64,000 bases of DNA, from positions 744,001 to 808,000 of the forward strand of contig JADNRZ010000013.1 in assembly GCA_015501605.1 (NCBI GenBank), given 5' to 3'. Shown here in pieces: positions 48,835 through 61,662 of the stretch (within the stretch, counting starts at the first letter, position 1; each line of letters begins with the position of its first letter). A program made the position numbers and the translations under genes. Below the pieces are notes generated by a model, which was not told the origin of the DNA, did no database searches, and saw only the letters and a list, made by a program, of their open reading frames with translations. The stretch comes from Panaeolus papilionaceus (lineage: Eukaryota > Basidiomycota > Agaricomycetes > Agaricales).

Positions 48835-51800
48835 ATGGATTCAGAAGAAGACCCACAATTACTAGAAATCACTGCGTTGCAGTCTATTTACGCGAATGAC
48901 TTCATCACAGTGCCACCCCCAAAGGCATGGAAGGTCTGTGGTCCTTTGTATTATCCATACAATCAACAATGCTGATATGGTCTTCTAGGGTGCAGCAAGA
49001 TTACACGAGTTTATTATACGGGTAGCACATCCCGATCCGACCCATGAGTCAAAGATTCATTTGAATCTGAGAGTCAAGTGAGTCATGGTCCGAAAGTGAT
49101 GCACTATCGTTGACGACAATGCGACTCTAGATTCCCAAAAACCTACCCTCGACTTGCATGCCCTACGTTTGCAATAGAGAAACCTATTAAGGGACTAAAT
49201 GATGGCCAAGTTGCAAAGTTATCGCATGAGATCAACGTCGAAGCACAGAAGTTACGGGGCTTTGAAATGGTGTTTTCGGTACGTACTGTCCTTGGTCCTT
49301 TGGCCCCGCGCTTTGTTACGCTTGTATATAAGCTCTGACCCTGTGCATTCAATTAGATTGTAACCTTTTGTCAAGACTGGATAACAAAACACATCACGCC
49401 CCCTGTCGAAGCAACAGGATCCCTCGCACTACAAATGAGCCAACGTGCTCAAGATGAAGAGAAAGTGAGTCTTGCCTGTCATTGCCACACCATGGTTCAA
49501 AATCTCAAGTCTCTGACGATTACTATCTTCGAACAGGAACGCCTGAGGAGGAAGACGGAAGAAGCCGAGATAGAGGAAGAAAGGGTCAGCCAAGCTGCTA
49601 GAGAGTTGGATGCACAGATTCAAGCAGACAGCATGCGACAACTTTGGGCGAAGGAGGAGCAGATAAGGACTAGGAGACGCGCCAATTCTGAAGCCACAGA
49701 GGTTCCATCCGTAGAGGACTTCAGCTTCTCCGATACCATCATCGAAACGTTCGCTGATGCAGAGATAAATGGAAAGATATTCAATAGTGTCAAGTTATAT
49801 TATCCTCGTTCTGGTATGTTGATGGTGCTCCATCTTTAAGACATGCCTTTTGACAATGCCACAGTACCTCTTGGACTCGTCTACATGGCGGAACCTATCG
49901 TGGAAGATCTCTCGGGAATCACACCACTTGAAGTCTTTATGGTGACATTCAGCTCACCGTATTATTTTACCAACTCGGGAAGAAGGAAGTTGCAGAAGTT
50001 GGAGGAAGATATACTTAAGCTTGTGTCTATTCGCCACCCCAAGCTATTGACCGTGTATGGTGTCAAACTTAGCATCCCTCCCGCAAACTCTGGCAAGCCA
50101 GCCATGCTTATGGTGCTTTCTGAGCAAAAACCTGCGTTGAGTTTGCATGACGTCTTGTTGGAATGTGAATCATTACGAGAGGATCGTGCTTTAGTACGTG
50201 TTTTCTTCTCGTTGTTTCATTCGCTTATATCCTCCACAGGATTATACACGTCAGATCCTCACAGCCCTCAGTGCTTTGCATATCAGTGGCCTTCATCATA
50301 AAGGTATGTAATTTAGGGCATCAACTAAAACATTGGCTGATCGTCTATTTAGGAATCAATCCGCGTTGTATTGGATTGGTAAAACAAGATAACCCAAGTC
50401 AACCCAAGTCGGTCAAGCTATGCAATGCTACCTACTATACGACACTTCGCGATCTACATCGTTCCAACTCGTTTGGAGATATGACTCCACCTCTTCCAGA
50501 AGAACCCGAAGTCGCTCAAGGGTGGCTTTCAAGGGATGCGTTAACCGAATCCTCCCTGTTCTACACCAACCAAAGGGACATCCACGCGCTCGGTGTAGTG
50601 ATGCTGCAAATGATGATAGGCCTCGATGTTATGGAACAGTACCCAGATGCCGGTGCTGCCATACAACCATGTACGTGTAGGCATGATCACCCTCGTTCCC
50701 TGGTTAACACATATTTTAGCTTACATCTCTGCACCCCTTGCGCGACAAATTATGAATATGATTCATACTCCTAAAAAGAGTGGTGTCAGTTGTGCTACCT
50801 TGCTGGCGGAATTGGCCGATAGTGTGTCGCATAGTCCGATGTCAAGCAGGATTGGAATACCCATATCCGGCAGCGGTAAGATATCTTTTCGGATGGATAC
50901 ATAGACTTGAAATTGATATAAAGTAGATTTGAGAACACCGACCCCATTCCAGCTTGTAGGCTCCCCAGATGCGGACTACTTCAAGACTCAACAACAGCGC
51001 TCAGTGCCGAAATCTACGAGTCGATGGAAAGATGAGTGGGAAGAGTTGGAGCTTTTAGTGAGTACCAAGTCAATTTTTTTTTGATATGATCACCCAATTA
51101 ATTATGTCGTCAACAGGGTCGAGGAGGTTTTGGGTCTGTCGTCAAGGCAAGGATGAAACTTGACTCTAGAATTTATGCTGGTATGTGTAACAACAGACGA
51201 GTCCCGCACTTGAAAGCTGATGCATAACAACTATTTGAACAGTCAAGAAAGTTCGTTTGCGCACCGCTCAAAAAGACGCGAAGATTTTCCGAGAGGTCCA
51301 AGCTCTTAGTCGATTATCGCATCGCAATATTGTGCGATACTTCACCACCTGGATTGAGACCTCCGAGCCTGAATCAGGTGCTCCTTCCGATGACGAATCC
51401 GGGTTGGATACCGATTTCGAAGATGGTATGACATCTGTACCACCCAGTGGCGGTAGCCCAGTCGGGAACCAACCCATAAATGGGGGATATTACTTGGATA
51501 TGGATGATTTGGACGAGGAAAGGTCCAGGTCCCGCTCCCGGTCATCGTTCCCCAGTATCCATTTTGGAGAGACCAGCTCGCCTGGTACATCTGGTGAATC
51601 GGATAGCAGCTCGGAGGACGGTGTTGGTGGACTTTTTAGGTCTACTGGTTCGTCTTCTGGGTCGGGCCCAAGGCGGTTGGTGATACCCTCTGTTTCGAGG
51701 ACGTTGTATATTCAGATGGAATTTGTTGAGCGCCAGACTCTACGCGAGGTGAGTATTTTAACTCTCATCGTCGATTTGTTGTTCTAACACAAGACCTTGA

Positions 51801-54800
51801 TAGCGAATCGATGAGGGATTGAATGAGGACGATACATGGAAGCTTTTCCTGCAACTCGTAGACGCGTTGGCGCACATGGCCACCCTCGGGATTCTACATC
51901 GCGACATCAAGTTGGCCAACATCTTTATTGGTACGTGATTTTAGTTTTGACACTGTTTCACCTTGCTTACAGTCATAATAGATGCAAAGGGTGAATGTAA
52001 AAGTACGTTAGGCCTTCCATATGGTTGGGGTTCAGCGAGTGATCTTCGTATTTTTTAACCAGTTGGAGACTTTGGTCTTGCCACGTCCAGTCTTGCTGCT
52101 GTAGATCCTTCCGATGTGTCCCCTCAAGCGGTCGTCCCAGAAGCAGATATGACTTTGGAAGTTGGAACACGCTTGTACATCGCCCCTGAAGTACAGTCGA
52201 AGAAGCACAAAAGCCATTCCAAGGCAGATATGTACAGCTTGGGTGTAAGTAAACTCCTGTTGGTTTTTTTACACTGGCTGATGATTTTTTTCAGATTGTT
52301 TTCTTCGAGATGAATTATTTCTTCTCTACGGGCTCTGAGCGTATCGCTGTCCTAGAGGATCTACGCAGGCCGAGCATCATCTTCCCAGTATCCTGGGATA
52401 GTCATAGAACTAGACAGCGAGATAGTAAGTTGTTTTTTTTTTCATAACGGCTTGGCTGATTGACTCATGTCCTTAGTTATCACCTGGCTTCTTCAGCATG
52501 AGCCTGATAAGCGTCCTAGTGCCCTGGAACTATCTCAGAGTCCTCTCCTTCCGAGTCGAGTGGAAGATGATAACTTCAAAAATACCCTCAGGATGAGTAA
52601 GCTCCTATTTTTTCTGTTTGGTTTATGTACTATCGCTAACAGTGTAATTAGTCAAACCTGACACTCCCCTCCATCAACTGGTTCTCTCCACGCTCTTCAA
52701 GCAGCCAACTCGACCCTCGCGAGCGTTCATCTACGATCTTGACGCTGAGTCACCTGAATATGCTACCCTGAACGGTCCTGTTCAGGAACGCTTGACTGCC
52801 ATTTTCCACCTCCATGGTGCAGTTGACACGGAGCCACCCTTGTTGATGCCGATTGCTGACCCTCAAGACGAGAAGAACTATGTGTCAATGATTGATCGGC
52901 ATGGCGAAGTCGTTGCTCTTCCCAATGATATTCTGGTTTCTTTCGCCAGGTTGGCTGCTCGTGAAAATATACGACGTATCAAGAGGTTCCATATTATGAA
53001 CGTGTTCAGACCTAGGTTGGTGTCTTACTCGATGTGCCACTGGATTAGTTATGAACATTAACCCCGCTTTTAGTCCGGTTCCTGGTCATCCCAAGTTCTT
53101 GAAAGCTGCTTTCTTTGATATCATTACGCCCGATGTTGACCTGGGCCCTGTTGTGGCTGCCGCTGAGATGATCTCCATCGTCAACGACATTTTGGATAAC
53201 TTCCCCAATCTGTCTCAACAATACGATATCCATATATCCCACACGAAGGGTATGTTTACTGTTTAGTCGTCGTGGTTTAATCACTTACGCCGTTGCAGTC
53301 ACCGAATTGGCTTTGAACCGCGTCCCTGCAGAGACACGTGAAGCAGTGCTTGAGACCATCGATCAAGCCAAGTCCACCGTGTCTCAGAAGCGTCAGCTGC
53401 TCATCAAGAAAGGTCTCCTTCGCAATACTGTTGATGAACTCGAGATTCTTTCTGATACCGGTAAGATATTCATCCATTAACCTTCCATCCACTAGCTTAC
53501 AACAGACCCAGATGGTGTGGATGAAATCATCAGTCGTCTTGATCGAGTTTCTCCTACATTGGTTACACTCTTGCAGCCTGCTATCAAGGAGGTGAAGAAA
53601 ACGATCGAGTTCTTCCAATCGACTCTCGGACAGTCTAGCCGTGCCGTCCGCCCTGTTTACTTCCACCCTCTCATGTTTGGGGTTCACCACGAGCATCATA
53701 AAGATGGTGTCTTGATTGAGGTTGTGAGGCGCAATAAGACTTGGGATTTATTGGCTGCTGGTGGACGGTATGTGGTTTCTTCTAAAAATCAGCTCCGCTT
53801 TCTAACCTAATTTTTTGTAGATATGACAAGCTCATCACCAAGTTTTCGCAACACAAGGCCACTACGGCACCGACATGCGCATTCGGGATTCAGATCGTCA
53901 TGGAGAAAATCACCCAGGCTCTTGCAGCGTACCAGAAAGCCTCCCTCAAGACCCTGGTCAAGGAAGGCCAATCGTTTGGATTCTGGAGTCCCAGGCGCTG
54001 TGATGTTTACGTCGTGTCGTATACCCCAGGTCAACTGAGGGAACGATTGGACATCACGGCTCATCTCTGGCGCAACAATATCAGCGCAGATCTTATGTAT
54101 GAGACAGGCCTGCCTGCTTCTGAACATGAGCACCATTTGGAGTCTTGTGCTAGGGAGGGTATTCTGTAAGTATCATCTACATGAGTTGAATGATGTGTTG
54201 CTCATGATCGTTTCCAGCTTCACAGTCTTGCCTCGTCCTCGACCTGGTCGCATTTTTGCAGCATTCAAAGTCAAGAGTGTTCTCAAAGGAACTGAGGTTG
54301 AACGTGAGTCTGCAAATTATCGAGTAGAACCCAAAGTTGACGTTGCCCTCTCAGTTTCTTTTCAAGAGTTGGTTCCATGGCTCCAACACGCCATTGCTGA
54401 ACAAAAACGGCTTGATGCACAGACGTCAGGTGCTCCCATGATAACCGAGTACATGCCTGTACCCAGCGGTAGCAACAAAGATGGATTTGCGGCGCCCGAT
54501 GTTCATGTCGTTCTTCCGGACCCCAAGAAGCAGCGCAAGCAGACAAAACAAATCGTGCTTGACAAAGGTATGTCGCTCATCATTTCTGCTGAATGCAATA
54601 CTCTAACTTTGGTCTCCTTGGTCCTTAGCTTTTGATAAATCCCGTGCCATCAGGAATTCTTTCCAGAACGGCATGCCAGTCCTCGCCGTCGATGTCTCGC
54701 CAGGGCTGTTTGAAGCTATGATCAAAAGCTCTGCGTGGGTTACCGAAGAGGAAGCTTGGAAGTCAATTGCCTCCCTTTTCCCTGCTGGTTATTCCGGCTA

Positions 54801-54912
54801 TGCCCAGTCCGTCCGTGATGCCGCCAGCAAACGCAAGGCAGAGGGCCACAACTATATTTTGCTGTTTGCTGTGCGAGAAGATCGTGCCCAGCTGCTCCAG
54901 TTAACGAACTAG
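48835..54912 (+). CDS. GCN2: eIF2alpha kinase GCN2
   Basis: Amino-acid-starvation kinase that phosphorylates eIF2alpha on sensing uncharged tRNA or stalled ribosomes. About 24 exons. An RWD domain (ITALQSIYANDFI..., 48835-49420) binds GCN1. A charged coiled coil follows (about 49430-49680). A degenerate pseudokinase lies at about 49860-50880 (YTRQILTALSALHISGLHHKGINPRCIGL). The active kinase at about 51040-52660 has GRGGFGSVVKA, VKKVRL, ILHRDIKLANIFI, IGDFGLA and GTRLYIAPE. Between the helix-C region (LSHRNIVRYFTTWIE) and LYIQMEFVE is an acidic/Ser-rich insert with SRSRSRSSF and SDSSSEDG. The HisRS-like domain is at about 52670-54170 (GGRYDKLI). A C-terminal dimerisation/ribosome-binding region ends LLQLTN. 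A micro-exon (DAKGECK, 51982-52001) lies between the HRD and DFG motifs. Confidence 0.96.
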
Positions 54913-55128
54913 TTGCTTAACATATACCTAACGGTTAATGCTGGTTTGGACTTCTACATCTCTATTGATGACATTTGACCGTGAACTTGTATGGTTTTAT
55001 TTTCTGTTTTCATATCTCTGTCTCTCGTATTTTTTCTGTATGTCTCTGTTTTTCTTGATTTCTGCTATCTATTACGCTCGATGCCTCTCAATGCCCCGTA
55101 ACGATAAGAAAAAACATATTTTTTCTAC
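54913..55128. other. short convergent terminator region
   Basis: 216 bp between the GCN2 stop and the methyltransferase stop, so the two 3' UTRs must be short or overlap. It is T-rich on the plus strand. Confidence 0.5.
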
Positions 55129-56334
55129 TTATGACCATCCCCATCCGATTTTGTAGTATGAGTACACAACCTCGTCTCCGTCTTTTCCACTCTCTGCCTC
55201 GCAGATTATGTCTTCCTTGTATTTAATGACCAATTCCATCTCTGTTTTCTGTCCTTTCGGATTATCATGTTTTTCTTTTGGGAAGACTTGTTCGATCGTG
55301 CTGGACTCGGATGTGTGCGTAGACCGGAGTGGGATGACTAGGTGGAAGAGTGGATCCTCGTCGCTGTCTGCTGGTCGGCGAAGAAGTTTCCCGAGGCATG
55401 CCTTGATCCATTGAGCATGCAACGCCTCGTAGATAATATCTGCACCATAGGCGACGTCGAATGGGGTGGTGAGCTGCGATGGAATATCCGTCGAAAAGCA
55501 AAATGAGGACCAGTCTAGGAAGCAGGCAGAAATACCCAAGACGTCGGAACTCGTCGAGGGGAAATTGGATCCGACGTTCGCTTTCAGGTTTTCCAGCACA
55601 GAAGGGTAATAGTCAGTCGCCACAAACTCCACCTTTCCTTTAGGTATCGCAGCCTTTTCCATAGTCTTTGCTGCAGCGAGGCTGACGAGGCCTGTACCCG
55701 CTCCGAGCTCTACGACTCGTGTCGTTTTGCAGGAAGGTAAGCGACCCACTGTTGCAGATGATGGCAAGCCAAATTCGTGAGGTTTATCGACGATCATCTC
55801 GGCCAGAACACAGGCTCCTCCCCAAGTCTGTGCTCCAACACTTCCGTAGTCTTGATTATCCAACGGTACATCTCTCAGATCCACGCGAATAAGTTCAATG
55901 TCCTGAGTTTGAAATACGAAGTTCCGGACGATCTCGCCTGCTGAAGCTGTTCCAGCACATATTGAAAGAAGCGATGCCGTTTTTTGCAAGAGGCGCTCTC
56001 CGCTCGCTATGTCACTTGCTTCATTACTAGCGAGCGAACTTGAAGTCGGTATGTCGTATTCCGAAGACAGGACCGAGACCAAGACTGTCATCCATTTTAT
56101 GGTGTAGCTCCTCTCGAAAGGGTCCGTCCTTAGCTTGTCCAATTCAGCGTGTGAGGTCACATCATCGAGGATTTTGGGTTTTGGAGCTCCTGCGTTTAGC
56201 CTGTTGCGCCGGCGTGAACCGCGGACTTCTGGGTTGTATATAACGCGCAGGAAATCGATACAGTCATTCAGATCTTTCGCTGCTGTGTTTGGGATCCGCT
56301 TTATAGGAGGGAGTCGGCTGGTAGGTAAAATCAT
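55129..56334 (-). CDS. class I SAM methyltransferase (METTL21/FAM86-like)
   Basis: Single-exon frame of 401 aa. The central domain carries the SAM-binding motif I VVELGAGTGLVSLAAAKTM, preceded by VGAQTWGGACVLAEMI, which is the motif (TWxxAxxLAxxL-like) of lysine methyltransferases of the PF10294 group. Later blocks are VEFVATDYYPSVLENLKANV (motif II) and FDVAYGADIIYE (the DxxY-like post-I/motif IV of these enzymes). A helical N-terminus (CIDFLRVIYNPEVRGSRRRNR) and a Ser-rich linker precede it, as in FAM86/EFM3-like proteins that modify translation elongation factors; the exact substrate cannot be assigned. No introns, unlike most neighbours. Confidence 0.85.
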   Translation of the reverse strand: MILPTSRLPPIKRIPNTAAKDLNDCIDFLRVIYNPEVRGSRRRNRLNAGAPKPKILDDVTSHAELDKLRTDPFERSYTIKWMTVLVSVLSSEYDIPTSSSLASNEASDIASGERLLQKTASLLSICAGTASAGEIVRNFVFQTQDIELIRVDLRDVPLDNQDYGSVGAQTWGGACVLAEMIVDKPHEFGLPSSATVGRLPSCKTTRVVELGAGTGLVSLAAAKTMEKAAIPKGKVEFVATDYYPSVLENLKANVGSNFPSTSSDVLGISACFLDWSSFCFSTDIPSQLTTPFDVAYGADIIYEALHAQWIKACLGKLLRRPADSDEDPLFHLVIPLRSTHTSESSTIEQVFPKEKHDNPKGQKTEMELVIKYKEDIICEAESGKDGDEVVYSYYKIGWGWS

Positions 56335-59300
56335 TCCGCGTGTGTTTGCTGGGATGATCTAATCTCTGTGGATAACCTGTCCCTGATCAAAAAATATATT
56401 TCCCAAAACTAGGGGGATTCGAAGTAGTTCGACGGTTAAATCACATACCTAGGCCACTTATCTCAGTTGTCCCATCTTATAAGATGATATTTTGCGAATT
56501 AAACTCACAGAAGAAGGGTTTAAGCAGCGATAGCGGTTTCATCAGTCGCTGAGCAGTGCCAATCACTAGTCGGCAAATGCCGATTCCTGATTGACGATTG
56601 ATGCACTTGTGATCTTGATCGTCTACGTGTCCCCTACGTGTTCTTTTGCTCTATTCGTTTCGAAATAGTAACAAGATGAGATGAAAATAGCATTGTTTAT
56701 TTCATATCGGTTACAATACTTCTATGCTAAACTACTACGCAATTTTCCATCCAAGAGCTCGCCTCATGCGGATTCCGAAAAACCAATCCAAACAGACAAA
56801 GATCAGAACAAGAAGACCTACCCAAGTAAAGCTAAATTGCCATTCCATATCATGGTGTTGTCCTTGAGCGAAGCCGAATAGTACAAGGACTAATAGTGCA
56901 CCCAACGAAGGATCTGGTCACGTAGACAGCGCCTGAGATATTTCAATGTGAAAGTGTCAGAGCTTTAATCATTCCGTCCACTACTAAAAAACACGGACGA
57001 GGGTAATAAAAAAACCGATATGAAGAGGGTTCCAGACATTGAAAGCGGAGGGATAATCTTAGAACCCGGGTTAATACTCAGCAAGAGTATTAACAATCAA
57101 AGCTTACATCAAGTGCCCCCCGGACCTTCCAGAGATATAAAGCCGAAACCGCCATTCGCAATCTCACCACGCTGTATGTCAGAACATTATTCTGTGGGAA
57201 ACGGCGACCTCTTGACCCCCCTAAAATTCCGAAGAAGACGTAGATGTGGACAAGGAAGTAGAAGACAGCAAATACTTGTGAAAGGTTGAAATGTCGCGTC
57301 GCCAAAGTGAACACTAAGCAAGCTGAAAGAACTGTCAACTCTGTCATAGTGCACAACACACAGTTCGAACATTAATTAATTTCTTCTCACCTCGACACAG
57401 GGTGCCCGTCATGTTGAAACGCAGAAATTTCATCTGGGCCTTAAGGGTTGCAACCGCGACGCGATCATCTTCGCTTGGAAAATTGCAAATCAACGACTGT
57501 GTGGGATTGGAGCACATCTTCGTCCGCAGTTTCTTTAAGGGTTGCGGGGGATTTAAAATCGGCGGGAAAGCTGGGAGGAGACGCAGGGACGCCTGATCAA
57601 GAAGAAGAAGAAACCATCGACGGACTTTGAAGCGGTGTCAGTGTTTCTTCGAGTCCTTGCTCCACGGAATTCAACTCGTCTCTAGCGTAGCTTACTACAG
57701 GCCAAAATCTCATTAGCCACATGCTCTGTATGAATAAACCAAACGTGAAGAGGCCAGTGGGACGAAGGGATGTGGTGCGTAGACAACATATGACGATGAC
57801 GATGAAGCCCGCCCAGTTTCTCCTTCCAGAAATAAGGCAGAAGCCTGAAAGATTGTATCCAATGCAAAGGATAGTGATGCTACTCGGCGGGCAAAGCGGT
57901 ACTGATCATCCATTTGGCCTTGGGAATTGAAACGTGCTCGACTTGGTGTATGGGTTGAGAGATGCTACAAAGGGTTAGGCTATGCGTTGCCAGTCAAATA
58001 AATTCGACAAAATTTCACATACCACACTACACAATGTGAATCTTCGACTACGATCCTTCCACTTCTCATGCAACATATTTCACTGCCAAATAATGCGTCA
58101 TGTGAATATAAAAATTGGTCAGTCAATGCAGGTTGGTTCGCGATATTGATTCCGCATTTTAATTGTATTTTAAAATTCCCTCGAGTTTTACCGCAGGCTC
58201 GCCTATCTTCCTGACCAAATGCTATTGAGAAGTAGTCATCTACTATTTGAATTCCATCCCCGACAAGTTCCCATAAGGTAGGTTGCTATGGCAAGTCATC
58301 GGTGTGTTTCTAAGTCTCATATGAGTGAGTTTCAACATAAAATACCATTGAAGTTTTAGTCTGTTAAACCTAGTGATACCCTAAATTTTGACGTATCAAC
58401 GAGGCGCGCATGGGGTCCACATAGGGGCTTCGAGAAGTTCGGAAGCAGATGATGCGTCATCGATCAATGTTGACCGGCCCGGCCGACGAATACGGAAGTC
58501 TTGACCTAATCCGGCAATTGCCCTTATGAAGCTTTGCTCAACGCGAAGCATGCAACAAAGCTTTTGCGAAAGGTAAAAGAGGGGGAGGTACTCCGAGGAA
58601 ATTTTAAAATTAAAGGGTATAAGGGGTATTCTGAATCACAGCTTTTTACGCAGCGTAGCGTAAGGAAAGTATCATAGGGAAGCTCCAATCAACGCTCACT
58701 GTGACGAACGGCGAATTCAGTTTCACGATTCGCCATGATAACTCGTCAATGTCGCACTTGCGCGGCGTGTAACTCGAGACGTAGCCATGGTAAAAAAGGC
58801 GCATTGAATTCAGATGAGCAGCCTCAACAAGCCCCTTGTTAATATCGTTATAACGGACATAGATTGGAAAACCATGCCATAACCTCCGTACACTGACTAC
58901 CCTTCTAAACACGATAGCGTACGTCGAGGATAACAATTTCACGTCAGAAGGAAGCGGCGTCTGTTATTAAAGACTTTACCCGAAGACCAACCGCCTCAAA
59001 TCTTTACTCCTAGAGGCGTACCCTTCCACCAATACTGCCAGATAAGGTTTATCACCATCCAAGTGGCTTGTATACATACTTCGACGCCCACGAACGCCCG
59101 GTCGTGGGTATGAGTAACCTTTCCATGAAGTAATTATGACGCAATAAACCATATGTTACTCTTTTTAAAAGATAATAAACCTTGCAAACTAGGATCTCAT
59201 TCTTTCAAACAAAACCAAAAGATTGTACCGTGCCTTGAGTAATACTAGTCGCCGATCACCGCCGTTAAAAATATCATAAGGAAAGCCGCTGGGAAATGGA

Positions 59301-61608
59301 ATACAGCATTCCCATTGGTTAGCTTGCAGGTCATCCGCCATCATAGTCATCGTCTCCGCATTTTTCTTCAGCCGCCCTGATATATTGTATGTAAATCTGT
59401 ATAAAAATATGTCAAGCCACAGGCATCTGATAGACCTCAGTAACGTAACGATGGCCTCTCGAGGACCTCGTGACAGGCGAGATGTACATCATTAACGACT
59501 CTAAACGACAAGGGGAAGTCTACCATCTTACGGCTGCCCAACGGCTGGACTCGATATTCGCCTGATAGGGGGTACACCACTCATGAAGCTATGTCACTTA
59601 CCTGTCTCACGTTATCAATAGGTAAGATTTTGGAGTGAGTAAATTGTGGTCAGAATAGACGCATTTCCATTCCGAGTTGACCCTTGACGGCTAGAATATG
59701 AGCAAAAAAACAAATCGAGTCTCGTGACAATACTGCTGGAATCTCTAGAGGAACTACAGAGATGCGCGGGTGGAAGGAGAGTTACTTTTCCCCCACAATT
59801 GTTCAAAAAAACAGGGTGAGGAGCGACCCCTTATTGACTCCATCATTTTACAACGCATACATGGAGTGATGGTGTTGTATTACTTATCCTCAGCAAGTCC
59901 GTTAGTGGAAAGGTAAAAGCATCACGGAGTTCGAAAAGTAGGCCATCATTCTAAGTATGCTGTATCTGCCATTGGTCGGATTATGACCTATTTTTAGTCT
60001 CTACTTTCTTGAAAGGCGACGTCCCATGGTTCGAGCAAATATGGATGCTCCAACAATATAATGAACGGCAACTTCAACTCTGTCAATGTCAAAACCAAGT
60101 TCCCTATCAGACGAGATGCTTCCGATGTGTCGGCTGGTCATAAAGATGACCCGTCGGTAAGTCGCCACTTGTAGGGCAGTGTTTGTATTGCAGGTTCGGG
60201 AATTGAATGAATGCTCAACTTGTTCAGCGCCCTGAGCCTGAAGTTCTGTTGCTGGGTGGCGCACTGATGTCAGCGATCGATTTGGCCAAGATTGAGTTAT
60301 CAATCATTTCATGCTACTTACTCAAAAGGTGACCTGTGCTGTGGTGCTCGCTTCTAGCTCAACTGGGACCTAAGTTATACCTCGGGTGAAGCAACAGGTT
60401 ACAAACAACAGCTATTCGTGGTGAACGAACAATACAATTTGAGCAAAAAGTATCGGGTGCTTTACAAAGAATCTCACGTCGTTGAGCAAACGGGAGATGG
60501 ACTAGTAGTGTCTATATTGTCGTATCGAATGTCACAGTCTCTTGGATAACAATCTAGCAACGTTTAATGTGCATTCGAACGGCGCGAACGGCGGCGGAGC
60601 TTCGAAGGTGTGAGAAGGGTACATTGAGTGGGGGATGTACATAATCCGTCTAACATGTGAATGGTGTACTAGTATTGAACTCAAACGCACACCTATAGTG
60701 CACAACTTGACGTGTATATGTACTTATCTTATGAAGTGAACCTGTCAATGAAGCGCAAAAAGAAGCATATAATTTTTCATGTCCCAAACGTCAGCTGTTT
60801 CTGGCGGCGATAAGAGCGAAAGAACGACATTTTGTGACCTTCGCCTGCCATTGCTCAATAATAACGCCATCGCCGACCGACGGCATCAGCACATGGTGAT
60901 CCTCATCAATGGAAGCACGCACATAATGCGTTGTGACTGCTGACTCACCACCAATGCTCTCTAGGCAAAGCCAAACTTTCAAGAGAAGGTAATCCTTGCG
61001 GCCGCCACGACCTATGGCACATCCTTTCGTCGAATTGACGAGTCAGAAGTGATTCATGGGTGTGTGAAAGAGCGCAGGACTCCCTCTCGTCACGGATGGT
61101 ATGCACGGTGCACGGTGCACGGTGTATAATGGTAAAGAGCGGTTGGCAATATGAGAAGAGGAGGGAAGAGAGATGATGGTGATGGTGTTTTGCGTGTCGA
61201 TGCGGCCCAATTTATAGATTTTGGTGTCAGGCTTAGGGATCCATTTGGAGAAAGCACAACCAATTTCTCGGCTAGACTCTGCTGGATCTCGATAACAAGC
61301 TGCGATGATTGGCTGCAATCATGCCATCTTCTACATTCCCTAAGCACCCTGACGACTTGTTTATGTAGATTCCCCAGGGACCAAAGTACATGGACTTTGT
61401 CTAGGCCCTCGAAGCGATGTCGTTGCCATAACCCTAGGACCTGACTATGAGAGACACTGATCCTGAGATAAATCTTTATCACAGTCATTTCTGCGAAATG
61501 CTTATCTTATCGTTGAAAGAGGTCGTTCGACGTCATTGTGCCCACAGTTCCCATAATACATTCTATGACGAAGATGGAGCGCTTATTACTCCCATGCTCC
61601 ATGAGCAC
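56335..61608. other. gene-poor stretch of about 5.3 kb
   Basis: There is no open frame above about 130 codons, no convincing splice-linked protein and no transposon domain or long repeat. It includes a perfect three-copy tandem of GCACGGT at 61103-61123. A 98-codon minus-strand frame (58646-58942) has balanced composition but no recognisable family. It may contain non-coding transcripts or a decayed element too degenerate to see by eye. Confidence 0.5.
61103..61123 (+). repeat. three-copy GCACGGT tandem repeat
   Basis: Three perfect head-to-tail copies of a 7-nt unit in non-coding sequence. It is probably a small minisatellite. Confidence 0.8.
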
Positions 61609-61615
61609 TATATAA
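61609..61615 (+). promoter_or_regulatory. TATA box of the CsbD/LEA-like gene
   Basis: TATATAA lies 48 bp upstream of the start codon at 61663, a spacing that fits a short leader and inducible expression. Confidence 0.5.
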
Positions 61616-61662
61616 CACCATCAAAGGCGGCATAAAACGTTATTAAAGTATCATTTCACACA

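Noticed and set aside
58646..58942. 98-codon minus-strand frame of balanced composition in the gene-poor stretch
   Set aside because: It looks somewhat protein-like but has no homology I recognise and no upstream exon. It was kept out of the gene list.
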